DNA from: an uncultured Alteromonadaceae bacterium
Lineage (GTDB): Bacteria > Pseudomonadota > Gammaproteobacteria > Enterobacterales > Alteromonadaceae
Length of the DNA stretch: 64,000 nt
Direction: 5' to 3'
Assembly (NCBI GenBank): GCA_947501935.1
Contig: CANMXU010000002.1
Location: 1-64,000, forward strand
The position numbers and the translations under genes were made by a program. Each line of letters starts with the position of its first letter. The stretch's first letter is position 1. The notes beneath the pieces were generated by a model. The model was given only the letters and a program-made list of their open reading frames with translations, had not been told where the DNA came from and did not search any database. Of this stretch, positions 1-8,603 are shown piece by piece.

Positions 1-17
1 CTCCTTTAGCCACCCCA
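1..17 (+). tRNA. tRNA-His, 3' end only (cut by window edge)
   Basis: The first 17 bases read as the 3' strand of the T stem (2-6), the acceptor 3' strand TAGCCAC (7-13), a C discriminator base (14) and the encoded CCA (15-17). The acceptor half TAGCCAC plus C73 is the known signature of gammaproteobacterial tRNA-His, whose 5' strand is GTGGCTA. The body of the gene lies left of the window, so the anticodon cannot be read. A second copy of this end follows at 99-134. Confidence 0.72.
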
Positions 18-98
18 TTCTTCTTTCTACTTCCTAGAAAACATTATAAAAAAGTTAAAATATCTCGACCGTCATCATGGGTGATTCCGCATTTCCAA

Positions 99-134
99 GT
101 TCGCGAGGATTCAAACTCCTTTAGCCACCCCATT
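99..134 (+). pseudogene. Duplicated tRNA-His 3' end (T arm plus acceptor strand)
   Basis: Bases 116-134 repeat bases 1-19 exactly. The copy includes a paired T stem (GAGGA at 105-109 with TCCTT at 117-121), a canonical 7-base loop TTCAAAC (110-116), the acceptor strand TAGCCAC (122-128), C129 and CCA (130-132), then a T run. No GTGGCTA acceptor 5' strand or convincing anticodon arm is found upstream, so this is a fragment. It may be a relic of a tandem tRNA array or one side of an integration (att) duplication. The reverse-strand open frame over 44-334 is an accident of this sequence. Confidence 0.6.
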
Positions 135-503
135 TTTTCTCCCTTAAAATTAAATTCTATCGACACTTCCCAACTATAATCAGAATTTTCTGATGATCGC
201 TCCTGTGCATATTCTGTAAGTATTTGAAGCCTAGCGTCAAAATACTTTAGATAACACACTAATTGCACTAATGTACACATAAAGCTAATATTCAAAGACA
301 AGTATCTGTTTAAACAGTAAAGCTTGTGACACATTTATAACGCTAATATTCTCTGACGATTAACAAGCAATTCGAAAATATATTCAATATGTATATTAGA
401 AGAAAATTAAGTTAAGCTAATAAAGGTTATTAATCATATTTAATAGAGTCGTACTGTCATTAAAACAATAATATTCAGCATTATTCTTATCTGTTTTACT
501 TTT
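135..503. other. Intergenic stretch before the sensor gene
   Basis: AT-rich sequence between the tRNA relic and the large sensor gene. I see no convincing gene, clear promoter or terminator. The last part (447-503) is open in the frame of the downstream sensor and encodes a hydrophobic stretch that looks like its missing signal peptide. Confidence 0.5.
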
Positions 504-3500
504 ATGCACAGCTTTGCTGTTATGGCATCGGCACCCTCTATCCGTTTTGAACGTTTATCATTAGAAGATGGCTTACCTCAAGCCACGGTTACGCGAGTTT
601 TAGCTGATTCAACCGGTTTTATTTGGGTCGGCACCTACGACGGACTTGCACGTTACGATGGCTATAACTTTAAGATATTTCAATATAATGCAGATAACCC
701 TACCTCTTTATCATCCAACGCAATATTGGCTATCACTGAGGGCAGTCAAGGCTATATTTGGGTCGGTACTTTAAATGGGCTCAACCGTTTTGATCCAAAA
801 ACAGAAACCTTTAAAAGATACTTATTTGATGAGAAAAATTTAAATAGTTTGAATGATGATATTATTTATACCATCACTGAGGATAATCAGGGGATTTTAT
901 GGATAGGCACCCGAAATGGCGGACTCAATCGGTTTGATCCACAGCTAGAAACCTTCACTCATTTTAAATTTGATGCTAGCAACCCTAACAGTTTAAGTAG
1001 CAACGGGGTTTTCGCTATTCATCAAGACTCTCAAGGAATACTTTGGTTAGGGACTAGAGCGGGCCTCGATAAATTTAATCCTAGATCAAAAGCATTTAAG
1101 CATTACCAACTTAATTCAAATGATCCTGAAAATTTAAGTAAATACAGCGTAAGAGCTATCACTGAAGATTTTGCCGGAAACCTTTGGGTTGGTACATTGG
1201 GTGGCGGGCTAAATAGCTTTAACCCAAAGACAGAAACGTTTACTGCTTATCGTCATAAAGACAATGAGCCAAATAGTTTAAGTAGCGATAATATTAATGC
1301 CATAGAAGTGGATAATCAGGGCGAGATATGGATAGGATTTGAGTCAAGTGGGCTTGACCGTTTTGATAAAACTACCGAAACTTTCGCTCATTATCGTTAC
1401 CAAGTAGATAACCCCAATAGCTTAAGTGGCGATACTATTGAGACAATTTCCAAAGATAATCAAGGTAACCTTTGGGTCGGGACTCATGGAGGAGGACTTA
1501 ATTATTTCAATCCCAAAACGCAGGTGTTTAATCATTATCGTTCCGATATCAATAACTCAAATAGTTTAAGAGCTAATTTGGTTTATGCTATTGCTGAAGA
1601 CCGGCAAGGTAATCTTTGGCTTGGAGTAAATTCAGGCGGACTCACTCGTTTTGATCCAAAGACAAAATCCTTTAGCCATTATCTGTTTAATACCAATGAT
1701 GCCAACAACTTTCAAAATGATATTGATAATGCTTTTGCGATTACTGAAGATAGTAAAGGGCAGCTTTGGCTGAGAACTTTAGATAGAGGGCTAATGCGTT
1801 TTAACCCAGAAACGAACAAATTTACTCAATATAAATATAAAACCAGTAATGCTAATAGTTCAATTCATAAGCGTACAAGTGCGATAACTGAGGATGGGCA
1901 AGGAAATTTTTGGATTGGCACACTTGGAGAAGGACTGCATCACTTTAATCCCAAAACCAACATAAACGTTCAATATCACCCGCAAAAAAGCAATAACAAC
2001 AGCATACTTGATGATATTGTTTATGTGCTCACCAAAGATAGTCAAGGTAATCTTTGGGTTGGTAGCGCACTTGGGCTCAATCACTTCAATCCCAAGACTA
2101 AACAATTTACTCATTATCGCCATGAAGACCATAACCCTAACAGCTTTAGTGGTGGCGTAATTAATGCCATAAAGGAAGATAGCCAAGGCGACATTTGGAT
2201 CGGTACCGACCTTGGCCTCAATCACTTTAACTCCAAAACCAAACAATTTACTTATTACAATAAAAAACACGGTTTACCTAATGACTATATTTACGCCATT
2301 GAAGAAGATAATCATGGTTTTTTATGGATGAGTAGCAATCATGGTTTATCGCGTTTTAATCCAAAAACTAAAACCTTCAAAAACTATGACGTCACTGATG
2401 GTTTGCAAAATAATGAGTTTAATACCGGCGCTTCTTTTAAAAGTAAAAACGGCGAATTGTTTTTTGGCGGTATCAATGGTTTTAATCGCTTTTTTCCAGA
2501 ACAAATAAAGGATGACTTACAAGTTCCTGTTGTTGTTATCACCGAGATGCTGTTATTAAATCAACCTGTTGCTATTGCGCAATCAAACACAAAAGCTAAA
2601 ACAAAAAGCTCAAATATAATAAATTCTGATAAAAAAACTGACTTTACTTTAACGCAAGCTATCCACTTAACCAAAGAAATCACCCTAAGTCATCTTGATA
2701 ATATCGTTGCTTTTGAGTTTTCAGCATTGCACTTCGCTAACGCTAAAAAGAATCGATATGCATATAAGTTAGAAGGTTTTGATAACGATTGGATCACAAC
2801 CGACTATAAAAATCGCCGAGCAACCTACACCAATCTTGCTGATGGTGACTATTTACTAAGAGTCAAAGCCAGTAATGCTAGCGGTGTTTGGAATGAAGAA
2901 GGTGTTTCGCTAAAAATCACTGTGCTACCAGCGCTGTGGCATACTTGGTGGGCGTATACTTTATATTTCATACTTAGCTTAATTTTAGTGGCTCTTTTGG
3001 TTAGAGAGCAGCGAAAAAAAGCCCAGTTTGAACGAGGCCTTATTAAGCAATTAGAACATAAGGTTGCTGAGCAAACGGCTTCGATCAAGGAAGAGTCAAA
3101 AAAGGTTATTAAAGCCAACAAAGTAAAAGCCCAATTTCTAACCAATATGAGCCACGAAATTAGAACGCCTTTAACCTCTATCATTGGTCAAACTGAAGCA
3201 ATATTACATGGTGATATTGACAATAGTCCTGATGAAATAAAAGTCATTCATAATAATAGCTTACACTTATTAAGTTTAGTAAATGACACTCTTGATTTAA
3301 GCAAAATTGAGGTCAATAAATTTGAGTTAGAAATTATGCCTTTAGATCTAACACAAATACTATTAGACCTTAAAAATATTTTCACCGAACAAGCTGCTTC
3401 TAAAGGTTTAAATTTCACTATACACCATACATTACCTGCTCCTTTCATGATCAATATTGATGGCCTGCGTTTAAAACAAATCCTTATTAATCTTTGTTCA

Positions 3501-4529
3501 AATGCGATTAAGTTTACTGAAAAAGGCGATGTCTCCATTGAGTTATCCACGCAATATTACCGCCACATTAATGAGCTAATATTCACTGTAAAAGATACCG
3601 GTATAGGTATGAATGAAGAACAATTAAGCCGAGTGTTTGATGCTTTTACTCAAGCCGATACCAGTATAAGCAGACGCTTTGGCGGCTCAGGCTTAGGCTT
3701 AAGTTTATCTGAAAAGTTAGCCCATTTCATGGGCGGCATTATTGATGTTGAAAGTAAGCCAAACCAAGGTAGTATTTTTACCTTAATTTTACCTTTCACA
3801 CCAACAAGCTCAACAACCATTACAAAAGAATTCAAGCCAATAGAGCATACCTATAGTGGCACCATTTTATTAGCAGAAGATCATGATGATAATCGCCACT
3901 TAGTTACTAGGTTATTGACTAGGTTAGGTTTTGACGTTTTTACCGCAGTAAATGGTTATGAAGTTATTGAGTCATACCTAAGAAATAAACCAGACTTAAT
4001 TTTACTTGATATTCAAATGCCTGAAATGGATGGTATTGAAGCAGTGAAAATTCTAAGAGATAAAGGTTGTGAAGTGCCTATCATCGCATTAACAGCAAAT
4101 GCTCGAGCCAAAGAGCTAGAACAATATTTAGCGATTGGCTTTGACGACTTTCAAACTAAACCTTTTGAACGACAAAGTTTTATAGAAAAAATAGCTGAGT
4201 ATTTTACCCAACCAATTAAGGCTAGCAACGAAGATAAAGAGCCCATCATTGATATCGACATGTCAGATTTGATCACGCAATTTAAAATCAGTTTAATTAC
4301 TGAACATAAAAATCTCATATCATTTGCTCAAGAGCACAATCTTGATGCACTAGCTGAGCAAGCACATAAATTAGCAGGAGCCGCGCAAATGTTTGGCTAT
4401 GCGAACATAAGTAAAATAGCAATCAAGCTAGAGTTGAGTATTAAAAATAACAATGATTGCGAGATAAAAAGTAACACTCAACTGTTGATTATGGAATTAT
4501 CGACAATCATTGAAAAGATCGAGCAATAA
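504..4529 (+). CDS. Hybrid two-component sensor with periplasmic propellers (HTCS-like)
   Basis: A 1341-residue sensor of carbohydrate- or polymer-sensing type. About 14 two-component propeller (Reg_prop) repeats of the form GxxWxGT...LxRFxPKT fill residues 15-690, followed by a Y_Y_Y domain (about 720-805), one membrane helix (815-835), HisKA with the phosphorylated His in MSHEIRTP (H884), a HATPase with DTGIGM and GGSGLGLS, a receiver with Asp in LLDIQMPEMDG (D1169), and a C-terminal Hpt with His in AHKLAGAA (H1288). Classical HTCS proteins end in an AraC DNA-binding domain. This one ends in Hpt, so a separate response regulator is needed and none lies next door. The ATG at 504 leaves only ten residues before the probable signal-peptidase site; the in-frame upstream codons supply the hydrophobic core, so translation probably starts earlier at a non-standard codon. 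Confidence 0.88.
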   Translation: MHSFAVMASAPSIRFERLSLEDGLPQATVTRVLADSTGFIWVGTYDGLARYDGYNFKIFQYNADNPTSLSSNAILAITEGSQGYIWVGTLNGLNRFDPKTETFKRYLFDEKNLNSLNDDIIYTITEDNQGILWIGTRNGGLNRFDPQLETFTHFKFDASNPNSLSSNGVFAIHQDSQGILWLGTRAGLDKFNPRSKAFKHYQLNSNDPENLSKYSVRAITEDFAGNLWVGTLGGGLNSFNPKTETFTAYRHKDNEPNSLSSDNINAIEVDNQGEIWIGFESSGLDRFDKTTETFAHYRYQVDNPNSLSGDTIETISKDNQGNLWVGTHGGGLNYFNPKTQVFNHYRSDINNSNSLRANLVYAIAEDRQGNLWLGVNSGGLTRFDPKTKSFSHYLFNTNDANNFQNDIDNAFAITEDSKGQLWLRTLDRGLMRFNPETNKFTQYKYKTSNANSSIHKRTSAITEDGQGNFWIGTLGEGLHHFNPKTNINVQYHPQKSNNNSILDDIVYVLTKDSQGNLWVGSALGLNHFNPKTKQFTHYRHEDHNPNSFSGGVINAIKEDSQGDIWIGTDLGLNHFNSKTKQFTYYNKKHGLPNDYIYAIEEDNHGFLWMSSNHGLSRFNPKTKTFKNYDVTDGLQNNEFNTGASFKSKNGELFFGGINGFNRFFPEQIKDDLQVPVVVITEMLLLNQPVAIAQSNTKAKTKSSNIINSDKKTDFTLTQAIHLTKEITLSHLDNIVAFEFSALHFANAKKNRYAYKLEGFDNDWITTDYKNRRATYTNLADGDYLLRVKASNASGVWNEEGVSLKITVLPALWHTWWAYTLYFILSLILVALLVREQRKKAQFERGLIKQLEHKVAEQTASIKEESKKVIKANKVKAQFLTNMSHEIRTPLTSIIGQTEAILHGDIDNSPDEIKVIHNNSLHLLSLVNDTLDLSKIEVNKFELEIMPLDLTQILLDLKNIFTEQAASKGLNFTIHHTLPAPFMINIDGLRLKQILINLCSNAIKFTEKGDVSIELSTQYYRHINELIFTVKDTGIGMNEEQLSRVFDAFTQADTSISRRFGGSGLGLSLSEKLAHFMGGIIDVESKPNQGSIFTLILPFTPTSSTTITKEFKPIEHTYSGTILLAEDHDDNRHLVTRLLTRLGFDVFTAVNGYEVIESYLRNKPDLILLDIQMPEMDGIEAVKILRDKGCEVPIIALTANARAKELEQYLAIGFDDFQTKPFERQSFIEKIAEYFTQPIKASNEDKEPIIDIDMSDLITQFKISLITEHKNLISFAQEHNLDALAEQAHKLAGAAQMFGYANISKIAIKLELSIKNNNDCEIKSNTQLLIMELSTIIEKIEQ

Positions 4530-4538
4530 ATTAGCCTC

Positions 4539-4562
4539 AGTGACCTAGTCACTCCACTTTTT
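4539..4562 (+). terminator. Weak terminator-like hairpin
   Basis: AGTGAC (4539-4544) pairs with GTCACT (4548-4553) around a 3-base loop just after the sensor stop codon, followed four bases later by a short T run. The stem is only six pairs. Confidence 0.3.
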
Positions 4563-4589
4563 ATCTATAAAAAATTTATCTATAAAAAA
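4560..4589. repeat. Two tandem 15-bp repeats
   Basis: The unit TTTATCTATAAAAAA occurs twice head to tail (4560-4574, 4575-4589) in the spacer between the two sensor genes. No function is evident. Confidence 0.7.
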
Positions 4590-4815
4590 TCAATGCTAAA
4601 AACTTAAGAAGATCCAGATAAGATTTTTGCATATTCGCTTAGCACAGCTCTCCCAATCATATATTTCATTTATATGTTCTCGCTTAGCGGTTAAAACCCA
4701 GCCTTAAAAAAACAATTTACACTCTCACTATAAAAAAACACTATTTCATAGAGTTACTCTATACTTAAAACGAATTATAAAATCTTAACGCTACTCTATC
4801 CAATAAACAAAACTT

Positions 4816-6702
4816 ATGCTCAACAAACTATTTTCCCTTAAATCACTAAAGCTTCAATGGCATCAACTCTATTACGCATTAGCAGTAATCGATATTTTAA
4901 CTATTTTAGCAGCCTTATCTTTAACACAATTGTTGATGGATACTTATGAAAGTTCAGTTGAAGAGAACAGGCATATGTCTGCCATTGTCAGTGAATTCAT
5001 CAAGCTTGGCTATATTGCTCAAAGTGTAAATGAACCAGGTAACAGAATTTTCGACTCAAAGAATATCAAAAGTGAAACTATCGCCCTTGAGCAAAATAAA
5101 CTTTGGTTTAATACGGCTTTCACTCACGCTAAGCGTAATATCAACAAAAGCTTCTCCAATGAACAGGTCAGTCGAATTAATCAGTACATGAAACAAATTC
5201 AACAGAGTATGAAACTGATGACAGATGAAAGCTTCCTTATTTTTAAAGCCGTCGAGCAAGATAAATTAATTCTAGCTGGCGAGCATATGGCTTCGATGGA
5301 TTCATATTATTACCAAGTAACACAAGCCATTGGCGACGCTTCTCAATATATTGGCGATATTCAAAATACTTATTTTGAGCAACAAATAGCTCAAGCAAAA
5401 AAAATTAAGCACTATGAAATAGCTATTGCCGCGGTTGTCTTTTTCATCATTAGTTTTGTCACTATTTATGGCCATATGCTAGGCAAAAAACTAAAAGCGA
5501 ACGCACAACTCATTGAAGGTGCCTTAATAGAAGCTCAGCAATCGGCAAAATCAAAAGAGCTATTTTTAGCGAATATGAGTCACGAAATTCGCACCCCGAT
5601 GAATGCTGTTATCGGCATGCTGAAACTTATAAATAACGAGGAACTCAGCCAAGAAAATAAAAGCTACTTAAAACTAGCGCACTCCAGTGCAGAGAATTTA
5701 TTGGTGATTATTAATGACATCCTCAACCTATCAAGTTCCCAAAACAATCAATTAGAACTTGAGCAGCTCCCCTTTAATATTTGTCAGTTATTAGATACGC
5801 AAATAGCCATTTACCGCCATACTCATCAAGACAAAAAGTTGGCTTTAACATGCGACATTTCTCAAGTACAAACCCCTTGGCTAAAAGGCGATTATAACCG
5901 CTTAACCCAAGTGATTAATAACTTACTAAACAATGCCTTTAAATTCACAGAAAAAGGAGAAATAAAGGTCATCATTTCTACCCATGAAGAGCATCAGGCT
6001 ATACGATTAATAATTGCCGTTCAAGATACCGGCATTGGTATTCCTGCTGATAAGCTAGAAACAGTTTTTGATGTTTTTACTCAAGCTGATTCAAGTACCA
6101 CACGTAAGTATGGTGGTACTGGGCTAGGCTTAGCTATTTCCAAAAAAATCTGTCAGCTTATGCAAGGTAATTTACGGGTAACAAGCACTGTAGAGCAAGG
6201 TAGCACCTTTACCCTAAATGTGTTGGTTAAACCTTGTGATGCAAAAGAGCAAAAGCAACAGCAGAAATTAGATAGCGAAAAAGTAGAACCAGAGCAATTT
6301 CAACACTTAGGTTTACATTTATTAGTCGCTGAAGATAACCGAGTCAATCAAATTTTGATAAAGAAATTATTAGAAAAAATGGGCTGTAGCTTTGATATAG
6401 CTAACAATGGTCAAGAGGCGCTCGACATGCTAAATGAAAAACACCATGCAGTATTAATGGATTGTCTAATGCCAGTGCTTGATGGCTTCCAAGCGACGAA
6501 AAGAATAAGAGCGCTTGAAAGTGAATTATCGTCAGTGCCTATAATTGCTGTAACGGCCAATAGCATGCCTGACGATCAGAAAAAATGCTTAGATACAGGC
6601 ATGAATTTCTATGTAGCTAAGCCAATTGAATTTGATAAACTTTACCAGCAATTACACCAAGTAAAGCTCACTCAAAATCACACAAGTAAAATTAACTGTT
6701 GA
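4816..6702 (+). CDS. Membrane hybrid histidine kinase
   Basis: 628 residues. An N-terminal membrane helix (about 18-41) and a second one (about 200-220) bracket a helical periplasmic domain of about 155 residues, resembling four-helix-bundle sensors. The cytoplasmic part has HisKA (MSHEIRTPMNAV, H256), a HATPase (DTGIGIP, GGTGLGLAISKK) and a C-terminal receiver with LMDCLMPVLDG (D549). There is no Hpt and no output domain, so it must relay to another protein. It is followed after seven bases by a substrate-binding lipoprotein, most likely in the same transcript, which suggests that this protein delivers the signal. The ligand is unknown. Confidence 0.88.
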   Translation: MLNKLFSLKSLKLQWHQLYYALAVIDILTILAALSLTQLLMDTYESSVEENRHMSAIVSEFIKLGYIAQSVNEPGNRIFDSKNIKSETIALEQNKLWFNTAFTHAKRNINKSFSNEQVSRINQYMKQIQQSMKLMTDESFLIFKAVEQDKLILAGEHMASMDSYYYQVTQAIGDASQYIGDIQNTYFEQQIAQAKKIKHYEIAIAAVVFFIISFVTIYGHMLGKKLKANAQLIEGALIEAQQSAKSKELFLANMSHEIRTPMNAVIGMLKLINNEELSQENKSYLKLAHSSAENLLVIINDILNLSSSQNNQLELEQLPFNICQLLDTQIAIYRHTHQDKKLALTCDISQVQTPWLKGDYNRLTQVINNLLNNAFKFTEKGEIKVIISTHEEHQAIRLIIAVQDTGIGIPADKLETVFDVFTQADSSTTRKYGGTGLGLAISKKICQLMQGNLRVTSTVEQGSTFTLNVLVKPCDAKEQKQQQKLDSEKVEPEQFQHLGLHLLVAEDNRVNQILIKKLLEKMGCSFDIANNGQEALDMLNEKHHAVLMDCLMPVLDGFQATKRIRALESELSSVPIIAVTANSMPDDQKKCLDTGMNFYVAKPIEFDKLYQQLHQVKLTQNHTSKINC

Positions 6703-6709
6703 GTATAAA

Positions 6710-7654
6710 ATGGATAACTTAGCCAAAAGAACTTTTATAATATTTACCCTGTTATTGCTGCTTTTCGCATGCAACCCGGCTTCTGAACAACTAAAAATTG
6801 TCAGCAATACTTGGATTGGCTATGAACCCATTTACGCAGCAAAAGCATTAGAAATAAGCCAAACACCTATGCAGCTATATCGCACAGCTAACGCCACAGA
6901 AACAATGGATATGTTTGAAAATAAACAAGCTGATGTTGCCTGTTTAACCTTAGATGAAGCGATGTTATTAATTGAAAAAGGCGTGCCTTTGTATTTTGCT
7001 GCCATTCTCGACATTTCTAATGGTGCCGATCAATTAGTTAGCCAGCAAAATATCAAAACGTTAGCTGACTTAAAAGGCAAGAAAATAGCGGTTGAAACCA
7101 CAGCCGTAGGGATGCTGTTATTAAATGGCGCACTTGAAAAGGCTCAGTTAAGCCTAAATGATGTTTCAATCGTTGCCAGTACAGTCGACCAGCACCACCA
7201 GCTAATGAAAAACCATGAGGTGAGCGCCGCTATTTCATTTCCTCCTTTTAGTAATATGTTAACAAGCTTAAATGTACATACGCTATACGATAGTTCTGAA
7301 ATGAAAAAAGCGCCGATTATCGATGTACTCGTTGTTTCAGAACATGCCTATAAAAATAAAAAATCGCAATTAAAACTCTTACTAAAAGCTATCTACCAAG
7401 CAACGGATTTATTAGCAAAACATGACAGCCAAATTATTGAGGTTATTGGCAACAACTTAATGCTTGAACCATCAAAATGGTCAACAATGACTGATGGCGT
7501 ACAATTTACTAGTGAGCGACTAAATAACATCTATATTCACCGTTATAAATTAGAAGCAACTATGCGCATATTAGACGATGTAATGCTTGAAAACGGCATG
7601 TTAAAAAGCAGCATAAAAGAGAAGATCACCTCTGAAATGTTCTTTAGATTATAA
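6710..7654 (+). CDS. NMT1/SsuA-type ABC substrate-binding lipoprotein
   Basis: 314 residues with a lipoprotein signal (hydrophobic core then LLFAC). The mature part starts with the NTWIGYEPIYAAKAL-type segment of the NMT1/THI5/SsuA family, which binds small organic ligands such as sulfonates, nitrate or pyrimidine precursors. No permease or ATPase gene is adjacent. The gene follows the hybrid kinase by seven bases, so it is more likely a sensory binding protein for that kinase than a transporter part. The ligand cannot be told from sequence. Confidence 0.82.
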   Translation: MDNLAKRTFIIFTLLLLLFACNPASEQLKIVSNTWIGYEPIYAAKALEISQTPMQLYRTANATETMDMFENKQADVACLTLDEAMLLIEKGVPLYFAAILDISNGADQLVSQQNIKTLADLKGKKIAVETTAVGMLLLNGALEKAQLSLNDVSIVASTVDQHHQLMKNHEVSAAISFPPFSNMLTSLNVHTLYDSSEMKKAPIIDVLVVSEHAYKNKKSQLKLLLKAIYQATDLLAKHDSQIIEVIGNNLMLEPSKWSTMTDGVQFTSERLNNIYIHRYKLEATMRILDDVMLENGMLKSSIKEKITSEMFFRL

Positions 7655-7668
7655 GCTAATGCAAAACA

Positions 7669-8415
7669 TTAATTACTTGCTTGATAATCCGCACGAAATA
7701 CCGAGGGTAACTGCCCAAATAAACGTGAAAACTGACGGCTAAAATAGCTATGATCCGTAAAGCCAGCTTGGTTGGCTATTTCTGCGATGGGAAGGTGAGT
7801 TTCTACTAATAAACGACGGGCATTCTCTAAGCGCACTTCATTAATAAACTGTTTTGGCGTTTTGCCTAAATATTTTTTGAAACGACGCTCAAGTGCACTG
7901 ATTGATAAATAGGTAATTTCAGCGAGCTCTTTCAAGCAAATATTATGCATATAGTTTTTGTGCACATAAGCTACCGGTATTTTTAATGCATCCATAGCTG
8001 ACAATGCCAATGAAGTTTTTTCCAAATGACGGGAAATTCCGTACGAGCCAATTGCCTTTCCGTGCTCGTCAAATAGTGGCCGTTTCGAGGTGGTGAACCA
8101 AGCAATTTCATCACGCTTTACATTATTCATTTCCAGTCGATTATTAACAATTTCCCCTTTCATCACTTTCTGGTCGTCAACAACAAATTGCTTGGCAAGG
8201 TGAGCGGCGGAAAAGTCAAAATCACTATAGCCGACAATTTGACTAAGCGAACTTACCCCTAAGTGCTCTAAAAACTGCTGATTAGCATAAACAAAACAAC
8301 CCTTTTCATCTTTTACCCAAAATAATATATCTGACATGAGGTTAAACATTTCAATAATTTGTTTAACGCTAAACTGGTTAATAAATTTATCTGTTGATGC
8401 GCAAGAGCTTGTCAT
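7669..8415 (-). CDS. PAS-AraC transcriptional regulator
   Basis: 248 residues: an N-terminal PAS fold (about 20-130, with GYSDFDF near 62 and GSYGISRHLE near 125) and a C-terminal AraC-type double helix-turn-helix (about 150-245, with LSISALERRFKKYLGKTP and AGFTDHSYFSRQFSRLFG). PAS-AraC proteins of this length sit beside sugar catabolic genes in several marine bacteria. It is divergent from the dehydrogenase at 8604 across a 188-base spacer with a strong inverted repeat, so it probably controls that operon. It converges on the binding-protein gene with 14 bases between the stops. Confidence 0.85.
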   Translation of the reverse strand: MTSSCASTDKFINQFSVKQIIEMFNLMSDILFWVKDEKGCFVYANQQFLEHLGVSSLSQIVGYSDFDFSAAHLAKQFVVDDQKVMKGEIVNNRLEMNNVKRDEIAWFTTSKRPLFDEHGKAIGSYGISRHLEKTSLALSAMDALKIPVAYVHKNYMHNICLKELAEITYLSISALERRFKKYLGKTPKQFINEVRLENARRLLVETHLPIAEIANQAGFTDHSYFSRQFSRLFGQLPSVFRADYQASN

Positions 8416-8540
8416 TGCTATAAAAACTCCAAATTAAAGACCAGTAAAACTTAAAAACCAGCCATTCAAAAAACATACAACGCCGAATTTGTTGCATAAA
8501 AAACCGATTTTATCTTAACACGTTATAGAAATTTGTCTCT

Positions 8541-8573
8541 ATGATGAAAGACATGTAATTGTTCTTTCATCAT
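8541..8573. promoter_or_regulatory. 11-bp perfect inverted repeat, candidate operator
   Basis: ATGATGAAAGA (8541-8551) and TCTTTCATCAT (8563-8573) form a perfect inverted repeat with an 11-base spacer, 30 bases before the dehydrogenase start and in the divergent spacer with the PAS-AraC gene. It has no T run, so it is unlikely to be a terminator. Whether the AraC protein binds it is inference. Confidence 0.5.
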
Positions 8574-8603
8574 GCACAATAGTAATTTTAAGGCTAAGTA
8601 TTA

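Noticed and set aside
99..134. Intact second tRNA-His gene
   Set aside because: Only the T arm and acceptor 3' strand fit; no matching acceptor 5' strand or anticodon arm was found upstream.
44..334. 96-residue open frame on the minus strand
   Set aside because: It reads through the duplicated tRNA-His end and has no domain, ribosome site or neighbour support.
1860..2270. 136-residue antisense frame inside the propeller gene
   Set aside because: Composition mirrors the repeated sense codons; no start signal or family.
600..2500. DNA repeat array or CRISPR-like pattern
   Set aside because: The similarity is of protein propeller repeats with diverged codons of about 46-residue period, not direct DNA repeats with spacers.
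4700..4800. Sigma-70 promoter for the second kinase
   Set aside because: A TATACT box at 4760 is visible but no -35 at suitable distance; alternatives are equally weak in this AT-rich spacer.
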